36,758 bases of DNA from an uncultured Burkholderiales bacterium (lineage in GTDB: Bacteria; Pseudomonadota; Gammaproteobacteria; Burkholderiales; Burkholderiaceae_C), in NCBI GenBank assembly GCA_903892175.1, contig CAITHK010000286.1:1-36758 (forward strand). Reading direction: 5' to 3'. The position numbers and the translations under genes were made by a program. This document shows positions 1-8,742 of the stretch, one piece after another. Numbering within the stretch: position 1 is the stretch's first letter; every line of letters starts with the position of its first letter. The notes under the pieces are model-generated. The model ran no database searches and was not told the origin of the DNA. It saw only the letters and a program-made list of their open reading frames with translations.

Positions 1-919
1 AGCCACGGCCTTCCTTGATTTCCTGGTCCATGGAGCGGGACACGAAGTCGCGCGGCGCCAGATCCTTCAGCGTAGGTGCATAGCGCTCCATGAAGCGCTC
101 ACCATTGCTGTTGAGCAGAATGGCGCCTTCGCCACGGCAGCCTTCGGTCAACAACACGCCCGCACCGGCCACGCCCGTGGGGTGGAATTGCCAGAACTCC
201 ATGTCTTCCAGCGGAATGCCGGCACGTGCGGCCATGCCCAAACCGTCGCCGGTGTTGATGAAGGCATTGGTCGAAGCGGCAAAGATGCGGCCTGCGCCGC
301 CGGTGGCCAGCATGGTGGTCTTGGCTTCGAGGATGTAGAGCTCGCCGGTTTCCATCTCCAGCGCGGTCACGCCGACCACGTCGCCCGCGTCGTCGCGGAT
401 CAGGTCCAGCGCCATCCACTCGACAAAGAAGGTGGTTTTGGCGGCTACGTTTTGCTGGTACAGCGTGTGCAGCATGGCGTGACCGGTGCGGTCAGCCGCA
501 GCGCAGGCGCGCTCGACGGCTTTTTCGCCGTAGTTGGCGGTGTGGCCGCCAAAGGGGCGTTGGTAAATGGTGCCGTCGGGGTTGCGGTCAAACGGCATGC
601 CCATGTGCTCCAACTCGTACACCACTTTGGGCGCTTCGCGGCACATGTATTCGATGGCGTCTTGATCGCCGAGCCAGTCGGAGCCTTTGACGGTGTCGTA
701 GAAGTGGTAGTGCCAGTTGTCTTCGTTCATGTTGCCCAAAGAGGCACCAATGCCGCCTTGCGCTGCCACGGTGTGCGAGCGGGTGGGAAACACTTTGGAC
801 AAGACGGCGACGTTCAAACCAGCGCGTGCCAGTTGCAACGAGGCGCGCATGCCAGAACCACCGGCACCGACGATGACCACGTCAAATTTGCGACGTGGGA
901 TAGAGCTTTTAACAGTCAT
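1..919 (-). CDS. sdhA: Succinate dehydrogenase flavoprotein subunit, partial (C-terminus outside window)
   Basis: Catalytic FAD subunit of complex II, which oxidises succinate to fumarate in the TCA cycle on the cytoplasmic face of the inner membrane. Reading from the ATG at 919, about 306 residues are present, roughly half of the usual ~600. Near residues 14-20 the dinucleotide-binding motif VGAGGSG is visible, followed by [10 protein letters not shown] with the histidine that normally carries covalent FAD, then [12 protein letters not shown] and later [10 protein letters not shown], all typical of SdhA. The gene starts 3 bases after the sdhD stop, so sdhC-sdhD-sdhA is one transcription unit; sdhB is expected beyond the window edge. 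No lesion is seen in the visible part. Confidence 0.97.
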   Translation of the reverse strand, partial: MTVKSSIPRRKFDVVIVGAGGSGMRASLQLARAGLNVAVLSKVFPTRSHTVAAQGGIGASLGNMNEDNWHYHFYDTVKGSDWLGDQDAIEYMCREAPKVVYELEHMGMPFDRNPDGTIYQRPFGGHTANYGEKAVERACAAADRTGHAMLHTLYQQNVAAKTTFFVEWMALDLIRDDAGDVVGVTALEMETGELYILEAKTTMLATGGAGRIFAASTNAFINTGDGLGMAARAGIPLEDMEFWQFHPTGVAGAGVLLTEGCRGEGAILLNSNGERFMERYAPTLKDLAPRDFVSRSMDQEIKEGRG

Positions 920-922
920 GAA

Positions 923-1288
923 TCAGAGCCTCCAGAGAACCTGAATGGCCCAGCCGAGACACGACACCAGCCAAACCAAAGTGAAAACTTGCAGAACCAA
1001 ACGCAGGCCCACGGGCTTGATGTAGTCCATCCAAATGTCGCGCATGCCCACCCACACGTGGTAGGCCAAGGCAATGAAGATCGTGAAGGTCAGGGCCTTC
1101 ATCCATTGGGTGCTGAAGATGCCAGCCCATTTGTCGTAACCGATGCTGCCAGTCGTCAGCAGCACTTGGGCCAACACCACAGCGGTGAAGATCACCATCA
1201 GGGCGGCAGTGACGCGTTGAGCCAGCCAATCGCGCAGGCCATAGTGCGCGCCCACGACGACGCGCTTGGAACCGTAATTCACGGACAT
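923..1288 (-). CDS. sdhD: Succinate dehydrogenase membrane anchor subunit
   Basis: 121-residue hydrophobic anchor of complex II, which with SdhC binds heme b and ubiquinone in the inner membrane. Three membrane segments are visible (about residues 25-47, 62-80 and 95-118). The segment ALAYHVWVGMRDIWMDYIKP contains the histidine expected to ligate heme and the Asp-Tyr pair of the quinone site, as in Escherichia coli SdhD. A good Shine-Dalgarno (AGGAG) precedes the ATG. It lies between sdhC and sdhA with very short gaps. Identification is by motif and position. Confidence 0.95.
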   Translation of the reverse strand: MSVNYGSKRVVVGAHYGLRDWLAQRVTAALMVIFTAVVLAQVLLTTGSIGYDKWAGIFSTQWMKALTFTIFIALAYHVWVGMRDIWMDYIKPVGLRLVLQVFTLVWLVSCLGWAIQVLWRL

Positions 1289-1306
1289 TGTGTTGCTCCT
1301 AGGAAA

Positions 1307-1738
1307 TCAATAAAGGCCAAACAGCTTGGCACCCAAGACCGCGGTCAGTCCCAGGCTCAAAGCCAAGGTGACGAGGGCAGAGGACTTGCCAAATTCTTTG
1401 GTCACCGCATGGCACATGTCCATGTACAGGTGGCGAATGCCGGCAATGATGTGGTGCAAGTAAGACCAGATGATGGCCAAGGCCACCAGTTTGATGAACC
1501 AGCCAGGCACAAAGCCCAAACCGATGTTGAAGGCTGCGCTGAACTTGGCAAACGAAATTTCGGAGGAAACCGAGGTGTCGAACATCCAAATGATGAAAGG
1601 CAACAGCAAGAACATGATGGCGCCGCTGATGCGGTGCAAGATGGACACAATGCCCGCCGCTGGGAGGCGGTAGGTGGGCAAGTCCGTCAGTGCGTTGATG
1701 TTGCGGAACTCAGGCCGCTTTTTGGCAAGCTCGGTCAT
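1307..1738 (-). CDS. sdhC: Succinate dehydrogenase cytochrome b556 subunit
   Basis: 143-residue heme b-binding membrane subunit of complex II. It has the N-terminal RPEFRNINALTDLPTYRLP region, then SILHRISGAIMF (quinone-site serine and arginine) and HHIIAGIRHLYMD, which holds the heme-ligand histidine; three membrane helices follow the family pattern. The start was placed at ATG 1738 because the protein then begins MTELAKKRPEFRN as in relatives; an in-frame upstream extension of 14 residues is possible but falls in the promoter region. First gene of the sdhCDA(B) operon. Ribosome binding site is weak. Confidence 0.95.
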   Translation of the reverse strand: MTELAKKRPEFRNINALTDLPTYRLPAAGIVSILHRISGAIMFLLLPFIIWMFDTSVSSEISFAKFSAAFNIGLGFVPGWFIKLVALAIIWSYLHHIIAGIRHLYMDMCHAVTKEFGKSSALVTLALSLGLTAVLGAKLFGLY

Positions 1739-1778
1739 GGGTAAAGGTCTTTCTTCGGGTTTGTCTGCATATGAAAAC

Positions 1779-1814
1779 AACTTTTCATTCTATTGCACCG
1801 CAAGTAACTGACAT
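1779..1814 (-). promoter_or_regulatory. Candidate promoter of the sdhCDAB operon
   Basis: On the minus strand a -10-like TAGAAT (1792-1787) lies 16 bases after ATGTCA (1814-1809), giving a start near 1780 and a leader of about 40 bases before sdhC. The spacer contains the small dyad TTGC-GGT-GCAA (1803-1793), which could be a regulator contact. The match to a sigma-70 promoter is moderate (4/6 and 5/6), so this is a proposal by inspection. Confidence 0.38.
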
Positions 1815-1828
1815 GAGGGTTTCATGCA

Positions 1829-2635
1829 TCAGCTCAGAACGTTACGGTAATGATGAGTGTCTGTTCGGTACAAGCCACGGCGCAACTCCATGGCCGTGTC
1901 GTTGTAGGTGTAAGCCACACGTTCTACGCTGAGCAAGGGCGTGTGGAGGTTGACGGCCAACAGGGCGGCCTGCTCTGCGTCGGGGTTGACGGCGCGGATG
2001 CGCTCATCGGCACGCACCATGCGCACGCCAAATTCGGTTTCAAACATGGCGTACATGGCACCTTGGTGACTGCTCAGGCGCTCGGCCGTCAAGCCTTTGA
2101 AGGGCGTGCCTGGCAGCCACAGGTCTTCCAAGATCGTGGGCACGCCCGCAAACGACAGCACGCGGCGCACTTGCAGCACCGAGTCGCCGGTGCGTAAATT
2201 CAAGGCACGGGCCACTTCGGCACTGGCGCGCAAGCGTTTGCAGTCGATGATGGTGCGCGCCGCAGGGCCTTCGCTGTGGGTGTCGCCGTTGTCGGGTTGC
2301 AGCTTTAAGAAGCGGTACTGCACCTGGTGTTCGGCGTGGGTGGCCACAAAGGTGCCTTTGCCTTGGCGGCGCACCACCAGGTTTTCGGCTGAGAGCTCGT
2401 CGATGGCTTTGCGTACCGTGCCCTGGCTGACCCGAAAGCGGGCGGCCAAGTCCATCTCGCTGGGGATGGCTTCGCCGGGCTTCCATTCGCCCGATTGCAA
2501 GCTTTGCAAGATGAGCCCTTTGATTTGCTGGTACAGCGGGCTGAAGGCCGGGGTGAGCCCGGCTTGCAAGGCGGCCAAGCCCTGGGCGTCCGCGCTGACC
2601 GAGGGGGCGTAAGCAGTGGGGGCGAGGGTGGCCAT
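1829..2635 (-). CDS. GntR-family transcriptional regulator (HutC/FadR-like with UTRA domain)
   Basis: 268-residue DNA-binding regulator. Residues about 30-100 form the GntR winged helix-turn-helix (MDLAARFRVSQGTVRKAI, then VVRRQGKGTFVA), and residues about 120-260 form a UTRA ligand-binding domain of the HutC type, which usually senses a small metabolite. The start was set at ATG 2635; a TTG four codons upstream in frame is the alternative. The gene sits between the sdh operon, which it precedes in the same direction, and mdh, from which it diverges, so control of TCA-cycle genes including its own promoter is likely (inference from position). The effector is not visible from the sequence. Confidence 0.92.
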   Translation of the reverse strand: MATLAPTAYAPSVSADAQGLAALQAGLTPAFSPLYQQIKGLILQSLQSGEWKPGEAIPSEMDLAARFRVSQGTVRKAIDELSAENLVVRRQGKGTFVATHAEHQVQYRFLKLQPDNGDTHSEGPAARTIIDCKRLRASAEVARALNLRTGDSVLQVRRVLSFAGVPTILEDLWLPGTPFKGLTAERLSSHQGAMYAMFETEFGVRMVRADERIRAVNPDAEQAALLAVNLHTPLLSVERVAYTYNDTAMELRRGLYRTDTHHYRNVLS

Positions 2636-2666
2636 GGGTGGGTGCAAAAAGAAGGGTGTCAGGTCT

Positions 2667-2705
2667 TTGTCAACCTCAGATCATATCTTCTATAAGACAT
2701 AAGAC
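2667..2705 (+). promoter_or_regulatory. mdh promoter overlapped by tandem ATAAGAC repeats (candidate GntR operator)
   Basis: TTGTCA (2667-2672) and TATAAG (2691-2696), separated by 18 bases, each match the sigma-70 consensus at 5 of 6 positions and point at mdh. The -10 is embedded in a head-to-tail repeat of ATAAGAC (2692-2698 and 2699-2705) and in a small dyad with arms TCTT and AAGA (2686-2697). Such overlap is expected of an operator where a bound regulator would block RNA polymerase. A minus-strand TATGAT in the same stretch could serve gntR. Binding by the neighbouring GntR protein is inference. Confidence 0.55.
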
Positions 2706-2780
2706 AGGTGCCTTGAGGGTTTTCGAGGGTAAACTTGTCGACATCTTTTTTTCATCCCTCACTTAACTGGAGTTTTCACC

Positions 2781-3770
2781 ATGAGCAAAAAGCCTGTTCG
2801 CGTTGCCGTTACCGGCGCAGCTGGCCAAATCGGTTATGCCCTGTTGTTTCGCATCGCTTCGGGCGAAATGCTGGGCAAAGACCAACCCGTGATCTTGCAA
2901 CTGTTGGAAATTCCTGATGAGAAAGCCCAAAAAGCGCTCAAAGGCGTGATGATGGAGCTCGAAGACTGTGCGTTCCCCTTGCTGGTGGGCATGGAAGCGC
3001 ATGCTGACCCGATGACGGCGTTCAAAGACACCGACTACGCTTTGTTGGTGGGTTCGCGTCCTCGCGGCCCAGGCATGGAGCGCGCCGAGTTGTTGGCCAT
3101 CAACGGCGCCATCTTCACAACCCAAGGCAAGGCCTTGAATGCTGTGGCCTCGCGTGACGTCAAAGTGCTGGTGGTGGGTAACCCTGCCAACACCAACGCC
3201 TACATCGCCATGAAGGCGGCCCCTGACTTGAAGCCCGGCAACTTCACCGCCATGCTGCGTTTGGACCACAACCGCGCAGCCAGCCAAATTGCCGCCAAGA
3301 CCGGCAAAGCCGTGGCTGACATCGAAAAACTCACCGTGTGGGGCAACCACTCGCCCACGATGTACGCCGACTACCGTTTTGCCACCATCCAGGGCGAGTC
3401 GGTCAAAGACATGATCAACGACCAAGAGTGGAACGCCAACGTGTTCTTGCCCACCGTGGGCAAGCGCGGTGCCGCCATCATCGAAGCGCGTGGCTTGTCG
3501 TCGGCTGCATCGGCCGCCAACGCTGCCATCGACCACATGCGTGATTGGGCCTTGGGCACCAACGGCAAGTGGGTGACCATGGGTATTCCTTCACAGGGCT
3601 GGTATGGCATTCCCAAGGATGTCATGTTCGGTTTCCCCGTGACCTGCGAAAACGGCGAATACAAAGTGGTTGAGGGCTTGGCCATCGACGCTTTCAGCCA
3701 AAGCTGCATCGACAAGACGCTCAAAGAGCTGACCGACGAGCAAGCCGGCGTGGCCCACCTGATCAAGTAA
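2781..3770 (+). CDS. mdh: Malate dehydrogenase
   Basis: 329-residue NAD-dependent malate dehydrogenase converting malate to oxaloacetate in the TCA cycle; length is that of the cytoplasmic-type MDH common in Betaproteobacteria. The NAD-binding motif [10 protein letters not shown] is at residues 11-20, the mobile-loop arginines in [19 protein letters not shown] follows, RLDHNRA holds substrate/catalytic residues near 160, and the catalytic histidine is in [12 protein letters not shown] at residue 190. A ribosome site (GGAG) precedes the ATG by 9 bases. It diverges from gntR and begins a plus-strand set with a CitE-like lyase, a small secreted protein and acnB. Confidence 0.98.
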   Translation: MSKKPVRVAVTGAAGQIGYALLFRIASGEMLGKDQPVILQLLEIPDEKAQKALKGVMMELEDCAFPLLVGMEAHADPMTAFKDTDYALLVGSRPRGPGMERAELLAINGAIFTTQGKALNAVASRDVKVLVVGNPANTNAYIAMKAAPDLKPGNFTAMLRLDHNRAASQIAAKTGKAVADIEKLTVWGNHSPTMYADYRFATIQGESVKDMINDQEWNANVFLPTVGKRGAAIIEARGLSSAASAANAAIDHMRDWALGTNGKWVTMGIPSQGWYGIPKDVMFGFPVTCENGEYKVVEGLAIDAFSQSCIDKTLKELTDEQAGVAHLIK

Positions 3771-3792
3771 GCCACCCCAGGACGCCATCCCC

Positions 3793-4833
3793 ATGAGCCT
3801 TGCTGCCCCCACCGCCCACAAGGTTGGCGGGGGCGCGCACCCGCGCGACGTGCTGCTGGGTGCGCAAGCGTCTGGCGTGGCCTTGCCCGTGTGCGACCAC
3901 TACAGCGGTGTCGAGGTGCGCATGCGCAAAAGCTTGCAGCTGCAAGCGGAGATGACGCAAGAGTTTGGCACCTGTGTGTTTGATGCCACCCTGGATTGCG
4001 AAGACGGCGCCCCCGTGGGCGGCGAAGCCGAACACGCCGCCTTGGTGACCGAGCTGGCCTTGGCGGCCTCACCCCAAGCACGTGTGGCGGTGCGGGTGCA
4101 TCCGGTCGACCATGCTTGCTTTGAGGCCGACATCGCCCACATTGCGGGCAAAGCGGGTCACCGCTTGTGCCACATCATGCTGCCCAAAGTCGAGTCGGTG
4201 GCCGACCTCGAGCGTGCCGAGCGCGCTTTGCTGAATGCCGGCGCCGCACACTTGCCTTTGCAGGTGCTGATCGAGTCGCCCGCTGCGGTGCACCGTGCTT
4301 TTGAGATCGCGGCGCACCCCCGGGTGCAGTCGCTGAGTTTTGGTTTGATGGATTTTGTGTCGTCTCACGGCGGGGCGATTCCTGCGGCAGGCATGAGCTC
4401 TGAGGGGCAGTTCAGCCATCCTCTGGTGCTGCGTGCCAAGTTAGAGATTGCCAGCGCTTGCCATGCCCATGGCAAAGTGCCCTCGCACTGTGTGGTCACC
4501 GAGTTCAGTGACGTCCAGGCCATGCGAAGCGCCGCCCAGCGTGCGGCCCACCAACTTGGGTTCACCCGCATGTGGAGCATTCACCCGGCGCAAATTCGCC
4601 CCATCTTGGAGGCGATGGCCCCTGATGCGGCTGAGATTGACCAAGCCTGTGAGATTGTGTTGGCTGCCCTGAAGGCCGACTGGGCGCCCATCAGCCACCG
4701 GGGCCATTTGCACGACCGTGCCAGCTACCGTTTCTTTTGGCATCTGATCGAGCGTGCCCATGCAACAGGCCGTACCCTGCCACACGACGTGCGGCTATTT
4801 TTCGCTGATTCACAAGGAGACGGTCATGCGTAA
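3793..4833 (+). CDS. HpcH/HpaI aldolase / citrate lyase beta-like CoA-ester lyase
   Basis: 346-residue TIM-barrel protein of the CitE/malyl-CoA lyase superfamily, which makes or breaks C-C bonds next to a CoA thioester using Mg2+. Visible signs are [12 protein letters not shown] (acidic metal-binding stretch near residues 58-70), the HIMLPKVES strand, VLIESPAAV carrying the second metal-ligand glutamate, LSFGLMDF, and MWSIHPAQI near the C-terminus. No citrate lyase alpha, gamma or CitG/CitX genes are nearby, so a true citrate lyase complex is unlikely; a malyl-CoA or citramalyl-CoA lyase role is possible but unproven. It starts 22 bases after mdh and its stop overlaps the next start by 8 bases, suggesting co-transcription with the TCA genes. 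Confidence 0.85.
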   Translation: MSLAAPTAHKVGGGAHPRDVLLGAQASGVALPVCDHYSGVEVRMRKSLQLQAEMTQEFGTCVFDATLDCEDGAPVGGEAEHAALVTELALAASPQARVAVRVHPVDHACFEADIAHIAGKAGHRLCHIMLPKVESVADLERAERALLNAGAAHLPLQVLIESPAAVHRAFEIAAHPRVQSLSFGLMDFVSSHGGAIPAAGMSSEGQFSHPLVLRAKLEIASACHAHGKVPSHCVVTEFSDVQAMRSAAQRAAHQLGFTRMWSIHPAQIRPILEAMAPDAAEIDQACEIVLAALKADWAPISHRGHLHDRASYRFFWHLIERAHATGRTLPHDVRLFFADSQGDGHA

Positions 4834-5425
4834 CTGGATCATTGCCAGCACCCTGTCGCTGGCACTCGTGCCTGCCATCTTGCAGGCGGCACCAAGCGAC
4901 GACGCTGCAAAGCCCAAACCTGTGGCCAAGGCCAAGGCTGAGCACCCGCACAAAGTCAAGGCGCAAGCCAAGGCCAAAACAGCGCCCCAGCCGGTTGCCG
5001 CTTACAAGCGCCCCAGCGCCCCCGCCCCCATGCTTGCCAGCGAGCAGCCCTTGGACCCCGACCGCACAGCGGTGGCCGAGCAAGTGCACACCGGACGCAT
5101 GGTGTGTGAGCTGGGCAACGCGGTGCATGTGACGCCAGACACACAAAACGCCGACCTCTTCCATGTGCAGATGAACAAGCTTGTGTTCCACATGCGCCCA
5201 GTGGTGTCGGCCACAGGCGCCATCCGTTTGGAAGACGCCCAAGCCGGTGCGATGTGGCTGCAGTTGTCCAACAAGTCGATGCTGATGAACAGCAAACTCG
5301 GCCAGCGCATGGCCGACGAATGCCAAAGCCCCGACCAAATGGCCGTGGCCCAAGCCATGAAATTGTCCCCACCCGTGAGCTTGCTGGAAGGCTTGAACAC
5401 GGGCGCGAATTTGGCCAAGAAATAA
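4826..5425 (+). CDS. Secreted Ala/Lys/Pro-rich protein with MliC-like C-terminal region
   Basis: 199-residue protein of unknown role. Residues 1-21 look like a Sec signal peptide ending AILQAA, followed by a basic Ala/Lys/Pro-rich linker to about residue 75. The C-terminal part contains two cysteines (MVCELGNAV and DECQSP) enclosing alternating strand-like segments with VVSATGAIRLE and AMWLQLSNKSMLM. This pattern recalls the MliC lysozyme-inhibitor fold, but the resemblance is by eye and weak. The start is supported by AAGGAG seven bases before ATG 4826; it overlaps the CitE-like gene by 8 bases and precedes acnB by 38. Most likely periplasmic; its link to TCA genes is positional only. Confidence 0.8.
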   Translation: MRNWIIASTLSLALVPAILQAAPSDDAAKPKPVAKAKAEHPHKVKAQAKAKTAPQPVAAYKRPSAPAPMLASEQPLDPDRTAVAEQVHTGRMVCELGNAVHVTPDTQNADLFHVQMNKLVFHMRPVVSATGAIRLEDAQAGAMWLQLSNKSMLMNSKLGQRMADECQSPDQMAVAQAMKLSPPVSLLEGLNTGANLAKK

Positions 5426-5463
5426 CCCTTCCTTTTTTGATTTGATAGACCGGAGAGAAAACC

Positions 5464-8049
5464 ATGTTGAAAGCCTACCGTGACCATGTGGCCGAGCGCA
5501 AAGCGCTGGGCATTCCCCCGCTGCCTTTGACGGCAAAGCAAACCGGCGAGCTCATTGAGCTGCTGAAAAACCCGCCCCAGGGCGAAGAGGCCACCTTGGT
5601 GGACTTGATCACCCACCGTGTGCCCGCAGGTGTGGACGATGCGGCCAAGGTCAAAGCCAGCTACTTGGCCGCTGTGGCCCACGGCACGGAAAAGAGTGCG
5701 CTGATCAGCCGCGACAAAGCGACCGAGTTGTTGGGCACCATGCTGGGTGGCTACAACCTGACGCCCTTGATCGACTTGCTCGACGACGCGGCCGTGGGTG
5801 GTGTGGCCGCCGAAGCGCTGAAGAAAACCTTGTTGATGTTTGACCAGTTCCATGACGTCAAAGACAAAGCCGACCAAGGCAACGCCAACGCCAAAGCCGT
5901 GCTGCAAAGCTGGGCCGACGCCGAGTGGTTCACGAGTCGCCCCGAAGTGCCCCAAAGCATCACCTTGACGGTGCTCAAAGTCACGGGCGAAACCAACACC
6001 GACGACTTGTCGCCCGCGCCCGATGCCTGGAGCCGCCCTGACATTCCGTTGCACGCTTTGGCGATGTTGAAAAACAAGCGCGATGGCATCACCCCTGAAG
6101 AGGATGGCAAGCGCGGTCCCGTCAAGTTCATCGAAGACCTGCGAGCCAAGGGCAACCTGGTGGCCTATGTCGGCGACGTGGTGGGCACGGGTTCGAGCCG
6201 CAAGTCGGCCACCAACAGCGTGCTGTGGTTCACTGGTGAAGACATCCCATTTGTGCCCAACAAGCGTTTCGGTGGTGTGTGTTTGGGCAACAAGATTGCA
6301 CCGATCTTTTACAACACCATGGAAGACGCGGGCGCGTTGCCTATCGAACTCGATGTGTCGCAAATGAACATGGGTGACGTGATTGAGTTGCGCCCCTACG
6401 AAGGCAAGGCTTTCAAAGACGGCAAAGAGATTGCCAGCTTCACCGTCAAGAGCGATGTGTTGTTTGACGAAGTGCGTGCCGGTGGCCGCATTCCCTTGAT
6501 CGTTGGCCGTGGCTTGACCACCAAAGCCCGCGAAGCGCTGGGCTTGCCTGCTTCCACCCTGTTTCGCCTGCCCCAAGTGCCGACCAACAAAGTCAAGGGC
6601 TTCACCTTGGCGCAAAAAATGGTGGGCCGCGCCTGCGGTTTGCCAGAAGGCCAGGGCGTGTTGCCCGGTACTTATTGCGAACCTAAGATGACCTCTGTGG
6701 GCTCACAAGACACCACCGGTCCGATGACCCGTGACGAGTTGAAAGACCTGGCCTGCTTGGGCTTTAGCTCTGACTTGGTGATGCAGTCGTTTTGCCACAC
6801 CGCGGCCTACCCCAAGCCCGTGGACGTGAAGATGCACCACGAGTTGCCTGAGTTCATCAGCAACCGCGGCGGCATCAGCTTGAAGCCCGGTGACGGCATC
6901 ATCCACAGCTGGCTCAACCGCATGTTGTTGCCCGACACCGTGGGTACCGGTGGCGACAGCCACACGCGTTTCCCTATCGGCATCAGCTTCCCAGCCGGTT
7001 CTGGTTTGGTGGCGTTTGCCGCTGCCACGGGCGTGATGCCCCTGGACATGCCGGAGTCGGTGTTGGTGCGCTTCAAAGGCAAGATGCAGCCCGGTGTGAC
7101 CCTGCGCGACTTGGTGCACGCCATTCCGCTGTACGCCATCAAGCAAGGCTTGTTGACAGTGGAAAAGAAAGGCAAGAAGAACATTTTCTCGGGCCGTATT
7201 TTGGAAATCGAAGGCCTGCCCGACATGAAGGTTGAGCAAGCATTTGAGTTGTCCGACGCCTCGGCCGAGCGCTCTGCCGCCGGTTGCACCGTGCACCTGA
7301 ACAAAGAGCCTGTGATCGAGTACCTCAACAGCAACATCGTGCTGTTGAAGAACATGATTGCCCAAGGCTATGCCGACGCACGCACCATCACCCGCCGCAT
7401 CCAGGCCATGGAAGCTTGGTTGGCCAACCCCCAACTGTTGCAACCTGACGCAGGTGCCGAATACGCGGCTGTGATTGAGATCGACTTGGCCGACATCGTC
7501 GAGCCCATCGTGTGCTGCCCCAATGACCCCGATGATGCGAAAACCTTGTCCGACGTGGCAGGTGCCAAGATCGATGAGGTGTTCATCGGTTCTTGCATGA
7601 CCAACATCGGCCACTTCCGTGCTGCCTCTAAGTTGCTCGAAGGCAAGCGTGATATCCCCGTCAAACTGTGGATGGCGCCGCCCACCAAGATGGACGCTCA
7701 GCAGTTGAGCGAAGAGGGCCACTACGGCATCTTTGGCAACGCCGGGGCCCGCATGGAAATGCCAGGCTGCTCGCTGTGCATGGGCAACCAAGCACAGGTG
7801 AAAGAGGGCGCGACCGTGATGTCCACCAGCACCCGCAACTTCCCCAACCGCTTGGGCAAAAACACCTTGGTGTATTTGGGCTCGGCCGAGTTGTCTGCCG
7901 TGGCCTCGAAGATCGGTCGCATCCCAACCAAGGCGGAGTACTTGGCCGACATGGGCGTGATCAACGCCGATGGCAGCAAGATTTACAAGTACCTCAACTT
8001 TGACCAGATCGCCGAGTACAAAGAAGCGGCCGACAAAGTCACCGCTTAA
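5464..8049 (+). CDS. acnB: Aconitate hydratase B (bifunctional aconitase / 2-methylisocitrate dehydratase)
   Basis: 861-residue AcnB, converting citrate to isocitrate through cis-aconitate; the family usually also dehydrates 2-methylisocitrate. It has the AcnB-specific N-terminal HEAT-like domain (about 1-160), then the swivel domain (about 165-380, with [12 protein letters not shown]), then the catalytic [4Fe-4S] domains. The cluster cysteines are Cys711 (IGSCMTNIG), Cys769 and Cys772 (PGCSLCMGN), matching E. coli numbering nearly exactly. [18 protein letters not shown] is the substrate-site stretch. GGAGAG lies just before the ATG. The gene ends the TCA block and is followed by a rho-independent terminator. 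Confidence 0.98.
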   Translation: MLKAYRDHVAERKALGIPPLPLTAKQTGELIELLKNPPQGEEATLVDLITHRVPAGVDDAAKVKASYLAAVAHGTEKSALISRDKATELLGTMLGGYNLTPLIDLLDDAAVGGVAAEALKKTLLMFDQFHDVKDKADQGNANAKAVLQSWADAEWFTSRPEVPQSITLTVLKVTGETNTDDLSPAPDAWSRPDIPLHALAMLKNKRDGITPEEDGKRGPVKFIEDLRAKGNLVAYVGDVVGTGSSRKSATNSVLWFTGEDIPFVPNKRFGGVCLGNKIAPIFYNTMEDAGALPIELDVSQMNMGDVIELRPYEGKAFKDGKEIASFTVKSDVLFDEVRAGGRIPLIVGRGLTTKAREALGLPASTLFRLPQVPTNKVKGFTLAQKMVGRACGLPEGQGVLPGTYCEPKMTSVGSQDTTGPMTRDELKDLACLGFSSDLVMQSFCHTAAYPKPVDVKMHHELPEFISNRGGISLKPGDGIIHSWLNRMLLPDTVGTGGDSHTRFPIGISFPAGSGLVAFAAATGVMPLDMPESVLVRFKGKMQPGVTLRDLVHAIPLYAIKQGLLTVEKKGKKNIFSGRILEIEGLPDMKVEQAFELSDASAERSAAGCTVHLNKEPVIEYLNSNIVLLKNMIAQGYADARTITRRIQAMEAWLANPQLLQPDAGAEYAAVIEIDLADIVEPIVCCPNDPDDAKTLSDVAGAKIDEVFIGSCMTNIGHFRAASKLLEGKRDIPVKLWMAPPTKMDAQQLSEEGHYGIFGNAGARMEMPGCSLCMGNQAQVKEGATVMSTSTRNFPNRLGKNTLVYLGSAELSAVASKIGRIPTKAEYLADMGVINADGSKIYKYLNFDQIAEYKEAADKVTA

Positions 8050-8060
8050 AACACACCCTC

Positions 8061-8121
8061 GCAGACCTCAGGTCTGCGGTGCTTCTAGGCCTCCAGCGGT
8101 GACGCGGGAGGCTTTTTCTTT
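8061..8121 (+). terminator. Hairpin followed by rho-independent terminator of the mdh-acnB unit
   Basis: Two consecutive hairpins follow acnB. The first is GCAGACC-TCA-GGTCTGC (8061-8077), a perfect 7-bp stem with no U-run. The second has GCCTCC (8089-8094) pairing with GGAGGC (8107-8112) and is followed directly by TTTTTCTTT, the form of an intrinsic terminator. This separates acnB from the AOR genes. Confidence 0.8.
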
Positions 8122-8150
8122 GGTGAAGCCGTATGTTTCGAGGGTTAACA

Positions 8151-8172
8151 CTTAGGAGGCGCGCTTCCTAGG
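8151..8172. promoter_or_regulatory. Near-perfect palindrome upstream of the AOR operon (candidate operator)
   Basis: Positions 8153-8170 form a dyad with half-sites TAGGAGGCG and CGCTTCCTA: eight of nine pairs match and the ninth is a G-T position; the outermost C/G at 8151/8172 also match. It ends about 70 bases before the ferredoxin start. A weak extended -10-like TGTGTATACC (8186-8195) lies just downstream, which would place the dyad at or just upstream of the -35 region. The bound protein is unknown; no regulator gene for the operon is in the window. Confidence 0.5.
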
Positions 8173-8243
8173 CTTCCCAAAATGCTGTGTATACCCATTC
8201 ACAGAGAAGGGGTGTTACCTCATCCCCGCCACAGGAGACACAG

Positions 8244-8720
8244 ATGCAAAAAATTTTGCACATCAACCCCGACAAATGCACCGGCTGCTTGCAATGCGAG
8301 ATGGCTTGTTCGTTCGAGAACTACGGCACCTTTGCCACTGCCAAGTCACGCATCAAGGTGTTTGATTTCCATGAGACCGGCAAAAAAGTGCCCTACACCT
8401 GCACCCAGTGCGACGAGGCTTGGTGCTTGCACGCCTGCCCTGTAGAGGCCATCACGCAAAACAAAACCACGGGTGCGATGGAGGTCAATGAGACCACCTG
8501 TGTGGGTTGCAAAGTCTGCACCATTGCCTGCCCATTTGGGACGATCAACTACGTGCAAGAAACCGGCAAAGTGCAAAAGTGCGACTTGTGCGGCGGTGAC
8601 CCCGCTTGCGCGTCGGCTTGCCCCACCGGTGCCATCACCTTTGTCGACGCCAACTGGACGGGTCTTGACAAGATGAAGCAGTGGGCCAACAAATTGGGCA
8701 ACCAAGCGTCTGCCGCTTGA
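8244..8720 (+). CDS. aorA: Four-[4Fe-4S] ferredoxin-type subunit of aldehyde oxidoreductase (AorA-like)
   Basis: 158-residue polyferredoxin of the DmsB/HycB type. Four cysteine groups are visible: CTGCLQCEMAC (about 12-22), CTQCDEAWCLHACP, CVGCKVCTIACP and CDLCGGDPACASACP, giving 16 cysteines for four [4Fe-4S] clusters. Gene order with the AOR catalytic subunit and an FAD subunit is that of the Aromatoleum aromaticum aorABC operon, where this subunit passes electrons between the tungsten subunit and the flavin subunit. The ATG at 8244 was preferred over in-frame upstream starts because AGGAG lies eight bases before it and the Fe-S motif then begins normally. Cytoplasmic; no signal peptide. 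Confidence 0.92.
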   Translation: MQKILHINPDKCTGCLQCEMACSFENYGTFATAKSRIKVFDFHETGKKVPYTCTQCDEAWCLHACPVEAITQNKTTGAMEVNETTCVGCKVCTIACPFGTINYVQETGKVQKCDLCGGDPACASACPTGAITFVDANWTGLDKMKQWANKLGNQASAA

Positions 8721-8742
8721 GCCAACACCAGGAGAACACATC

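Noticed and set aside
182-1744. Open frame of 520 codons antisense to sdhA-sdhD-sdhC
   Set aside because: It crosses three well-supported genes and their gaps, has low-complexity His/Gly/Gln composition, and no motif or ribosome site.
4880-5040. Low-complexity stretch as a tandem DNA repeat
   Set aside because: The Ala/Lys/Pro-rich coding segment repeats by composition only; no exact repeat unit is present.
8061-8077. The GCAGACC hairpin as a separate riboswitch or small RNA
   Set aside because: It is a simple perfect stem right after acnB and followed by a standard terminator; nothing resembles a known aptamer.
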